DNA of 64,000 nucleotides from Rhodoferax fermentans (GTDB lineage Bacteria; Pseudomonadota; Gammaproteobacteria; Burkholderiales; Burkholderiaceae_C), in the NCBI RefSeq assembly GCF_002017865.1, contig NZ_MTJN01000002.1, forward strand, positions 3,782,001-3,846,000, given 5' to 3'. Of this stretch, positions 8,267 through 15,101 are shown one piece after another; position 1 is the stretch's first letter; the number at the start of each line of letters is the position of its first letter. Made by a program: the position numbers and the translations under genes. The notes beneath the pieces are model-generated. The model did not search any database, had not been told where the DNA came from, and worked only from the letters and a program-made list of their open reading frames with translations.

Positions 8267-9355
8267 ATGAAACAGGCTCCCAACGCCCTTTACAAATCGC
8301 TTCGTTTGCTGGTTCTGGCAGGCGCCTGTGTGGCCGCCAACGCCTATGCGGACGACTACGCCGATGTCAGTCAGCTGGTGCGCACCAACAAGTTCAACGA
8401 GGCACTGACCCGGGTCGACAACTACCTGGCCAGCAAACCGGGCGACCCGCAAATGCGCTTTTTCAAAGGTGTGATCCAACGCAACCTGGGTAAAACAGCC
8501 GATGCGGTCACCACCTTCACCCAGCTGACGCAGGACTACCCGGAGCTGCCCGAGCCCTACAACAACCTGGCCGTGTTGTACGCCGGGCAAGGCCAGTACG
8601 ACAAGGCACGCCAGGCACTCGAGATGGCGATTCGCACCAACCCGAGCTACGCCACCGCCCATGAAAACCTCGGTGATGTGTATGCGCGTCTGGCCAGCCA
8701 GGCCTACAACAAGGCCTTGCAGCTCGACGGCAACGCTGCCGCTGTGCCGCCCAAGCTGGCTTTGATTGGTGATGTTTTTAAACCCAACTTGGCCAACAAC
8801 CGTACTGCGGTGGTGAGTGCCGCGGCCTCAAGCCCAGCCAAACCCGCGCCAGAACCCGTTGCAGCACCAGCGGCCAAGCCTGTGGCCCCGGCTACACCTG
8901 CCGTGACACCTGCTGCGCCCGTGGTGGCAGCAGCCGCCAGCCCGGCCGCAACAGCTGCGACCAATGCCCCTGCCGCCAGCAACGCAGCCACAACATCAGT
9001 GGCTGGCAACGCCGAGTCCCATAAAGCGGTCGAGACAGCTGTACAGGCCTGGGCCAAAGCCTGGGCCAGCAAAAACATGGATGCCTACCTCAAGGCCTAC
9101 AGCCCGGACTTTGCACCGCCGGGTAAACAGTCACGTGCCGCCTGGCAACAAGAACGCCGTGACCGCATCGTCGGCAAGAAAAACATCAGCGTCACCCTCA
9201 GCGACTTGAACATCCGGGTCAATGGCGAGCAGGCCGTGGCCAGTTTCCGCCAGGCCTACAAGGCTGACAGCCTCTCCATAGCGAGCCCCAAAACCCTGAA
9301 CCTCAAAAAGGTGGGCTCGGCCTGGCTGATCACGCGGGAATCAACGGGTCGTTGA
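8267..9355 (+). CDS. Periplasmic TPR protein with C-terminal NTF2-like domain
   Basis: The 362-residue product begins with a signal peptide (MKQAPNALYKS followed by a hydrophobic stretch ending ANAYA). TPR repeats follow (about residues 28-150: PQMRFFKGVIQRNLGK, PEPYNNLAVLYAGQGQ, ATAHENLGDVYARLA). Next is an Ala/Pro-rich linker of about 80 residues, and then an NTF2/SnoaL-like domain (about 255-362). The same C-terminal domain ends the L,D-transpeptidase encoded 64 bases downstream, so the two probably work together in peptidoglycan remodelling. A GTG at 8261 is in frame, but ATG 8267 gives the better signal sequence. The exact function is unknown. Confidence 0.8.
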   Translation: MKQAPNALYKSLRLLVLAGACVAANAYADDYADVSQLVRTNKFNEALTRVDNYLASKPGDPQMRFFKGVIQRNLGKTADAVTTFTQLTQDYPELPEPYNNLAVLYAGQGQYDKARQALEMAIRTNPSYATAHENLGDVYARLASQAYNKALQLDGNAAAVPPKLALIGDVFKPNLANNRTAVVSAAASSPAKPAPEPVAAPAAKPVAPATPAVTPAAPVVAAAASPAATAATNAPAASNAATTSVAGNAESHKAVETAVQAWAKAWASKNMDAYLKAYSPDFAPPGKQSRAAWQQERRDRIVGKKNISVTLSDLNIRVNGEQAVASFRQAYKADSLSIASPKTLNLKKVGSAWLITRESTGR

Positions 9356-9419
9356 AGCCATTTGTCATTCTGCCTGCGGGCATCTCCGTCACGGGGCACC
9401 TGATGTGCCTGTCCATCGC

Positions 9420-10664
9420 ATGTCCTTGAAAGTTCTCAGTGCCATTTGCTGCGTGTGCTTAGCTGGTTGGTACCTGCCGTCCAGCCACGCCAGCACCTCA
9501 GCCAAGCCCAAACCTGCGGTGGCCCGCACCGCCGTCCCCGCTCCAGCTGACAAGGAAGGTCTGGCCGAGGCGCGTCTGATCCAGATCTACCGCTTGATTG
9601 GCCGCTCGGACACCCGCACCGCGCTCGACGAGGCGCAGCGCCTGGTCAAGGACTACCCCAACTTCGCGCTGGCCCAGCTGGTGTATGGCGACTTGTTGTC
9701 CTCGCGCACACGGCCGGTCACCAGCTTTGGCGACGTACCAGCCAACCAGCTCAAGGCCCATACGGCGGCGCTGGTCTCCTTGCGTGCCGAGTCGGCAGCC
9801 CGCCTCAAAGCTCTGAAAGAGCGCCCACCCGAAGGGCATATACCGGCTGAATTTGTGCGACTGTCACGCGCCGTCAAACACGCCATTGCGGTGGATGCGG
9901 CGCGCTCGCGCCTGTACCTGTTTGAAAACCGGGCCAGCGGCCTGACCTTGATCGCGGATTACTACATCTCGGTCGGCAAGCTGGGGGTCGAAAAAAACAC
10001 CGAGGGTGACCAACGCACCCCATTGGGGGTGTATTTCATCACCAGCCAGTTGGATCCCAAAACGCTCACAGACTTTTACGGCGTCGGCGCCCTGCCCATC
10101 AACTACCCCAACATGCTCGATGTTCGGCGTGGCAAAACCGGCAGTGGCATCTGGTTACACGGCACACCATCGGACCAGTTTTCACGGCCACCACTGGCCA
10201 GTGATGGCTGTGTGGTGCTGGCCAACCCAGACCTGCAGTACATCATCCAGACGGTGGCCATCCGCAGCACCCCAGTGGTGATTGCCAAGCAGCTCAACTG
10301 GGTGCCGCAAGACCACGCCAGTACCCAATCGGGCGCTTTTGAAGCGCGTCTGAACGCCTGGCGCAAGGCCAAATCCAGCGGCAATCTGGCAGAACTCACC
10401 AGCTTTTACGCCAACGACTTCAGCAACGGCAGCAAAAACCGTGGGGACTGGCAGACAGTGCTGGCACGTGAGGTGGCACAAACACGGGGCCGCGAGCTGC
10501 AGCTCAAGGACTTGTCGATGTTGCGCTGGCAAGACAAGGAAGACACCATGGTGGTGACCTTTGGTGAAGTGGCCGCAGGCCAGCGCACCGGCACCAGCAA
10601 ACGCCAGTACTGGTCGCACCGTGCCGGTCAGTGGACCATCATTTACGAAGGGACCCGGTTATGA
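9420..10664 (+). CDS. L,D-transpeptidase (YkuD domain) with NTF2-like domain
   Basis: It is predicted to cross-link peptidoglycan stems or attach proteins to them in the periplasm. The 414-residue product has an N-terminal signal sequence (cleavage likely near SSHAS). A helical region precedes the YkuD catalytic domain (about residues 152-290), which carries the signature WLHGTPSD, then LASDGCVVL with the nucleophile C264. The C-terminal NTF2-like domain (about 305-414) matches that of the preceding TPR protein. A GTG at 9405 would add five residues. The ppiA start overlaps its stop as ATGA (10661-10664), which suggests translational coupling. Confidence 0.88.
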   Translation: MSLKVLSAICCVCLAGWYLPSSHASTSAKPKPAVARTAVPAPADKEGLAEARLIQIYRLIGRSDTRTALDEAQRLVKDYPNFALAQLVYGDLLSSRTRPVTSFGDVPANQLKAHTAALVSLRAESAARLKALKERPPEGHIPAEFVRLSRAVKHAIAVDAARSRLYLFENRASGLTLIADYYISVGKLGVEKNTEGDQRTPLGVYFITSQLDPKTLTDFYGVGALPINYPNMLDVRRGKTGSGIWLHGTPSDQFSRPPLASDGCVVLANPDLQYIIQTVAIRSTPVVIAKQLNWVPQDHASTQSGAFEARLNAWRKAKSSGNLAELTSFYANDFSNGSKNRGDWQTVLAREVAQTRGRELQLKDLSMLRWQDKEDTMVVTFGEVAAGQRTGTSKRQYWSHRAGQWTIIYEGTRL

Positions 10665-11347
10665 ACTTCAAGAAAAAAAGCGCCCTAGCCCTTGTATTTA
10701 TTGCCTCTACAGCTCTCTTTTTGACAGCAGGTCAGGCAGCAGCAGAGACGCTGCCACAGGTCAAGTTCGCCACCTCGGCGGGGGACTTTGTGGTGGAACT
10801 CTACCCCGACAAGGCCCCCAAGACGGTTGACAACTTTCTGCAGTACGTGCGTGACAAACACTACGACGGCACCATTTTTCATCGCGTCATCCCCAACTTC
10901 ATGGTGCAAGGTGGTGGTTATGACGCCAAATATGCTGAAAAACCCACCCGAGCACCCGTGGTGCACGAAGGGCGCCAGGCGCTTGAAAAAGGTGGCCCGC
11001 GCAATGTGACCGGCACGCTGGCCATGGCCCGCACCAATGACCCGCAGTCGGCCACAGCCCAGTTTTTCATCAATGTCAAAGACAACGCTTTTCTGGACCC
11101 GGTGCTGATTCCGCCGGGTGATCCGGTGCCCAAGTTTGAGTACCAAGGTCGTGTCTATGAAAATACACCTCGTGCCAGCCTGCTGGGTGCCAGCCAACTG
11201 TATGGCTACACGGTGTTTGGCCGGGTGATCTCGGGCATGGCGGTTGTTGAGAAAATCAAGTCAACACCGACCGGCTCGGGCGGACCTTTCCCCACGGACG
11301 TTCCCAAAACGCCCATTCTTATCAACTCTGCAACCCTGGTGAAATAA
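10661..11347 (+). CDS. ppiA: Periplasmic peptidyl-prolyl cis-trans isomerase (cyclophilin)
   Basis: This 228-residue cyclophilin has an N-terminal signal peptide (MNFKKKSALALVFI, ending GQAAA-E). The fold shows FHRVIPNFMVQGGGYD and the [13 protein letters not shown] core expected for an active prolyl isomerase. ATG 10661 overlaps the transpeptidase stop. The signal-peptide core appears to be encoded by an R1 repeat (10672-10730). A cytosolic paralogue (ppiB) follows after three bases, so the two probably arose by duplication and differ in location. The product is likely a periplasmic chaperone working alongside the upstream cell-wall enzymes. Confidence 0.92.
   Translation: MNFKKKSALALVFIASTALFLTAGQAAAETLPQVKFATSAGDFVVELYPDKAPKTVDNFLQYVRDKHYDGTIFHRVIPNFMVQGGGYDAKYAEKPTRAPVVHEGRQALEKGGPRNVTGTLAMARTNDPQSATAQFFINVKDNAFLDPVLIPPGDPVPKFEYQGRVYENTPRASLLGASQLYGYTVFGRVISGMAVVEKIKSTPTGSGGPFPTDVPKTPILINSATLVK
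10672..10730 (-). repeat. Probable R1 repeat copy encoding the ppiA signal peptide
   Basis: The plus strand reads AAAAAAAGCGCCCTAGCCCTT, then GTATTTATTGCCTC, then TACAGCTCTCTTTTTGACAG. This follows reverse R1 copies such as the one in gluQ (CCCCTAGCCCTTATTAAAAA, ATGCAGCTACTGATTCAATA). The right palindrome arm is lost. The translation is SALALVFIASTALFLTA, the hydrophobic core of the signal peptide. Confidence 0.6.
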
Positions 11348-11350
11348 ATC

Positions 11351-11857
11351 ATGAGCAACCCCCAAGTCGAACTCCACATTGCCAAACACGGCGTCATCAC
11401 CCTTGAACTCGACCAGGACAAAGCGCCTAAAACGGTGGCCAACTTTCTGAGTTATGTGGCCAAGGGCCACTACAACAACACCATCTTTCATCGCGTGATT
11501 CCTGGCTTCATGGTCCAGGGCGGCGGCATGGAACCCGGCATGTCGCAAAAAGACTGCGACGCACCGATCACCAACGAAGCCAACAACGGCCTCAAAAACC
11601 TCAGCTACAGCGTGGCCATGGCCCGCACCGGTGACCCGCACTCGGCCACCGCCCAGTTTTTCATCAATGTGGCTGACAATGGCTTTTTGAACCACACCGC
11701 ACCCAGCCAGCAAGGCTGGGGCTACGCAGTGTTTGGCAAAGTGGTGGCCGGCAAGGAAGTGGTTGACGCCATCAAGGCCGTCAAGACCGCCCGCCGCGGT
11801 TACCACGACGACGTGCCGGTGGAAGACGTGGTGATCGAAAAGGCTGTGGCGCTGTAA
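11351..11857 (+). CDS. ppiB: Cytosolic peptidyl-prolyl cis-trans isomerase B
   Basis: The 168-residue single-domain cyclophilin has no signal peptide. It has [28 protein letters not shown] and the C-terminal [17 protein letters not shown], with FHRV and FFIN matching the active site of E. coli PpiB. It lies three bases after ppiA and 26 bases before lpxH. The ppiB-lpxH pairing is common in Burkholderiales. Confidence 0.95.
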   Translation: MSNPQVELHIAKHGVITLELDQDKAPKTVANFLSYVAKGHYNNTIFHRVIPGFMVQGGGMEPGMSQKDCDAPITNEANNGLKNLSYSVAMARTGDPHSATAQFFINVADNGFLNHTAPSQQGWGYAVFGKVVAGKEVVDAIKAVKTARRGYHDDVPVEDVVIEKAVAL

Positions 11858-11883
11858 ACCTGCTCTGCGAAAGTCGGCTCGCT

Positions 11884-12738
11884 GTGTCGCCCCAGGCCAA
11901 CATGCCGAGCCCCGTCACGGCCAGCTTGAACAGCGCCAGCTGGCCGGAGCTCATCGCCCCAGCGCACTGGCGCTGTGTCGAGGTCATCTCTGACCTGCAT
12001 TTGCAAGCCGGTGAAGCGGCCACCTTCGAGGTCTGGCGGCATTACCTGCGCAACAGCAACGCCGATGCGCTGCTGATCCTGGGCGATTTGTTTGAGGTCT
12101 GGGTGGGTGACGATGTGGCCAAGCCGCTCCCTGGTCAGCCACCGGGCTTTGAAGCCCAATGCCAAGAGCTGCTGGCAGAAGCGTCCCAGCACATGGCTGT
12201 GTTTTTTATGCATGGCAACCGCGACTTTTTGCTGGGTGAAAGTTTTGCAGCGGCCTGCAGCATGACCCTGCTGTCAGACCCGACCGTGTTGGTGTTTGAC
12301 GAGCAACGCTGGCTGTTGTCCCACGGCGACGCCCTGTGTCTGGACGACACCGACTACCAGCAGTTTCGTAGCCAGGTACGCACTCCTGCCTGGCGCGAAC
12401 AGTTTTTGGCCAAACCGCTGGCGGAGCGTCTGGCGATCGCACGCAGCCTGCGCGAGCAAAGTGAATCCCGCAAAAACAGCGGTGTCAGTTATGCCGATGT
12501 GGACACAGCGGCTGCCCTGCAATGGTTACAGGCAGCACAGGCCAGCACCCTCATCCACGGCCACACCCACAAACCAGCAGATCACTGCCTGAACCCGACA
12601 GCGGACACACCCAAACACCGGCTGGTGCTCAGCGACTGGGACGCCGGTGCCACACCGCCCCGGCTGGAAGTGCTGCGTCTGGGCCTTGGGGCCACACCGT
12701 TACGCTGGACACCCGGGTCTCAAACACCGCCGATCTAG
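11884..12738 (+). CDS. lpxH: UDP-2,3-diacylglucosamine diphosphatase
   Basis: LpxH hydrolyses UDP-2,3-diacylglucosamine to lipid X at the inner membrane, the fourth step of lipid A synthesis. The metallophosphatase motifs are complete: ISDLHL, GDLFEVWVGDD, HGNRDFLLG and IHGHTHKP. The product is 284 residues from GTG 11884, or 278 from ATG 11902. That is longer than the E. coli enzyme because of extra residues at both ends, which is usual in this order. It closes the plus-strand envelope group. Confidence 0.93.
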   Translation: MSPQANMPSPVTASLNSASWPELIAPAHWRCVEVISDLHLQAGEAATFEVWRHYLRNSNADALLILGDLFEVWVGDDVAKPLPGQPPGFEAQCQELLAEASQHMAVFFMHGNRDFLLGESFAAACSMTLLSDPTVLVFDEQRWLLSHGDALCLDDTDYQQFRSQVRTPAWREQFLAKPLAERLAIARSLREQSESRKNSGVSYADVDTAAALQWLQAAQASTLIHGHTHKPADHCLNPTADTPKHRLVLSDWDAGATPPRLEVLRLGLGATPLRWTPGSQTPPI

Positions 12739-12806
12739 CCATCTCCTGAGTTGCTCCCTTCGGCGGCGTTGACAAATACCCAGGCGCAGCTTAGCCCGCA
12801 ACACGG

Positions 12807-12844
12807 AATAAGGACAAGTAAAAAAGGCCCATCAGCCTTATTTT
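12807..12844. terminator. Bidirectional terminator between lpxH and the chemoreceptor gene
   Basis: AATAAGG (12807-12813) pairs with CCTTATT (12836-12842), and an inner GGC/GCC pair sits between an A-run and TTATTTT. It lies in the 170-base gap between two convergent genes. Confidence 0.6.
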
Positions 12845-12911
12845 ACAAGCGTTACCTACTCTCAATTCAAGAGCATGTGATGCACAGCTGGGGTCTCACC
12901 TGGAGATCGGT

Positions 12912-14669
12912 TCAGAAGGTCTCCCAGTCCGAGTCGGCTGACCCGGTGGCGGGCGTCGGGGCCGATTTGGTGCTCACTGCGGTGGCGGGCGTTGGGGTCG
13001 GGTTGGCTGCATTCAGACGCGCTGGCGCAGCACTGCGACTGGCCGGCTTCAGGGCGGGACGCGGGGAGGCCGCTTGGATCTGCGGTGCAGGCGCCGTTGC
13101 GGACAACACACCTTTGCCTCCAAGCCCCTCCCCCGCTCCCAACTTGAACACCGCCACCGTCTGCACCAAGTCCTGCGCCTGGCTTTTGAGGCTGCTGGCG
13201 GCTGCCGCCATCTCCTCCACCAGGGCCGCATTCTGCTGCGTGGCCTGGTCCATTTGTGTCACCGCATCTCCCACCTGGCTCACACCCTGACTTTGTTCGG
13301 TGCTGGCGGCGCTGATCTCGCCCATGATGTCAGTCACCCGTTTGATCGAGGTCACCACCTCGGTCATGGTGGTGCCGGCTTGATCGACCAGGGCAGAACC
13401 ATGCTCCACACGTTCAACGCTGTTGTTGATCAGGGTCTTGATTTCTTTGGCAGCTTCGGCACTGCGTCCGGCCAGGCTGCGCACTTCACTGGCCACCACC
13501 GCAAAGCCACGGCCTTGTTCACCGGCCCGAGCGGCTTCCACTGCGGCGTTCAAAGCCAGGATGTTGGTCTGGAAGGCGATGCCGTCAATCACCGCAATGA
13601 TGTCGCTGATCTTGCGTGACGCTTCATTGATGCCCTTCATGGTATCGACCACCTGGGCCACCACCTCACCGCCTTGTGCAGCGACGCTGCTGGCGTTCAT
13701 GGCCAACTGATTCGCCTGGCGTGCGTTGTCGGCGTTTTGTTTGACGGTGGAGGAGAGTTCTTCCATGCTGGCAGCGGTTTCTTCCAGGGCACTGGCCTGG
13801 GACTCGGTGCGGCTGGAGAGGTCGTGGTTGCCCTGCGCAATTTCGGAGCTGGCGGTGGCCACAGACTCGGAGCCTTGGCGCACACGTTGAACCACCCCCA
13901 CCAGATTGGCCTGCATTTTGGAGAGGGCTTGTAACAGGTGGGCGATTTCGTCTTGGCCGTCCTGCGGCAGGGTCTGGCTCAAGTCCCCTTCCCCAAAACG
14001 CTCGGCGGCACTGCTGGCCAGTGTGATGCCTTGGGCAATGCCGCGCGAGATGCTCCAGCTGGCAAAAACAGCGATGCCCACACACAGGGCCAGCAGGGCA
14101 CCACCGACCAGGTAGAGTTGTTCGAAGATGGCTTCGATGTCTTGGTTGATCTGACGAACATGGTTAATCTGTCCGTCAACCAAAGCCTGGGTCACGCGGA
14201 TGTAATCTGCCGTGGCTGGCACCAGCTTGTCGCGCACCAGGGCCTGGGCACCAGCGTCATCACCCGCCACCTTCATGGCATTGACCTGTTCACGCGTGGC
14301 CAGATAGCCTTTGCGCACTTCACCCACGTCAGCAGCGCGCTTGAGCGCCGCTTCGTTTTTGGACAACTCCAGGAATTTTTTCTGTGTCGCGGTGGTCCCG
14401 GCACTGGTGGCGGTCATGTCGTCTTTGAAAAAATCGAACATGGCGGTGCCGGGGGAGTAGGCCGCCGCCAAGGAACGGGCCGAGTTCTGGCGAACATCGC
14501 CCTGCCACTTTTCTGCCAGGTCCAGCAGCTCGGTCTCGGTTTCCATCAGATCGGTGGCCTGCAAGACCTGCTGCATGCGCCATGCAGCAAAGCCGGACAA
14601 CACCAGAAAAGCCAGTGTGATGGCCGCAAAACCAAGGGTCAGTCGCGTGGAGATTTTTAAGTGGTTCAT
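12912..14669 (-). CDS. Methyl-accepting chemotaxis protein with CheR-tether pentapeptide
   Basis: The product is an inner-membrane chemoreceptor of 585 residues. It has TM1 (about 10-30), a four-helix-bundle type periplasmic domain, TM2 (about 190-210), HAMP and a long cytoplasmic hairpin. The hairpin tip reads [20 protein letters not shown] then [20 protein letters not shown]. The protein ends SDWETF, matching the C-terminal CheR/CheB tethering pentapeptide (NWETF in E. coli Tar/Tsr), preceded by an Ala/Pro-rich linker. I chose ATG 14669, with AAGG upstream, because it starts the membrane helix cleanly. An in-frame ATG at 14723 would add 18 charged residues. The ligand is unknown. Confidence 0.93.
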   Translation of the reverse strand: MNHLKISTRLTLGFAAITLAFLVLSGFAAWRMQQVLQATDLMETETELLDLAEKWQGDVRQNSARSLAAAYSPGTAMFDFFKDDMTATSAGTTATQKKFLELSKNEAALKRAADVGEVRKGYLATREQVNAMKVAGDDAGAQALVRDKLVPATADYIRVTQALVDGQINHVRQINQDIEAIFEQLYLVGGALLALCVGIAVFASWSISRGIAQGITLASSAAERFGEGDLSQTLPQDGQDEIAHLLQALSKMQANLVGVVQRVRQGSESVATASSEIAQGNHDLSSRTESQASALEETAASMEELSSTVKQNADNARQANQLAMNASSVAAQGGEVVAQVVDTMKGINEASRKISDIIAVIDGIAFQTNILALNAAVEAARAGEQGRGFAVVASEVRSLAGRSAEAAKEIKTLINNSVERVEHGSALVDQAGTTMTEVVTSIKRVTDIMGEISAASTEQSQGVSQVGDAVTQMDQATQQNAALVEEMAAAASSLKSQAQDLVQTVAVFKLGAGEGLGGKGVLSATAPAPQIQAASPRPALKPASRSAAPARLNAANPTPTPATAVSTKSAPTPATGSADSDWETF

Positions 14670-14861
14670 GATGGTTGGACCTTGTCGCCTTTTTATGTGG
14701 ATTCTCAGAACTCTGATTGCCACACGATTCTTGCAGGGTTTGCGCCATTCTCAAAGCCAGCGTGTCGGGCGATGTGGGGACACCAAGGGCCAGCTGCCAA
14801 AAACTACCGCTATTGGCACACATTGCATGGCCAAGGCATCAACGGACTGGTAGCCCAAAAC

Positions 14862-14895
14862 AGTTGCCACCGCGCGTGGCAACCCGGTGGCAACT
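14862..14895. promoter_or_regulatory. Operator-like inverted repeat GTTGCCAC / GTGGCAAC
   Basis: GTTGCCAC (14863-14870), a CGCGC spacer and GTGGCAAC (14876-14883) form a perfect 21-bp dyad. A second GTGGCAAC follows three bases later (14887-14894). It lies about 200 bases upstream of the chemoreceptor start. It could be a regulator-binding site or alternative hairpins in RNA. Confidence 0.45.
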
Positions 14896-15069
14896 GCCCG
14901 ATGGAGGGCTCAGCAGGGCAAAAAGAAATATGCGCCTCTTGCCGCTGCGCTCAATTGAGGAAGCGCCCCGCCCCGCTATACCCAGTTGGGCACAGGGATT
15001 GCAGGGGAGCCGATATCAATCAACCATTGCAAGACTTGGCAATGGGCTCCACCTCACGCCCAGTGCCTC

Positions 15070-15092
15070 GCCATGCCGTCACCAGGCATGGC
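15070..15092 (-). terminator. Hairpin 3' of the DUF349 gene
   Basis: GCCATGCC and GGCATGGC form a perfect 8-bp stem with a 7-nt loop, nine bases beyond the stop codon. No U-tract follows, so termination would have to be factor-assisted. Confidence 0.45.
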
Positions 15093-15101
15093 TTCAGTGA
15101 C

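Larger units (their letters stand above)
14670..15101. other. Gene-free stretch of 430 bases
   Basis: This is the upstream region of the chemoreceptor and the 3' side of the DUF349 gene. It contains the three-copy 8-mer inverted repeat (14862-14895) and the hairpin at 15070-15092. I see no convincing small gene: the open frame crossing it on the plus strand is antisense to the DUF349 gene and has no supporting features. Confidence 0.6.
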
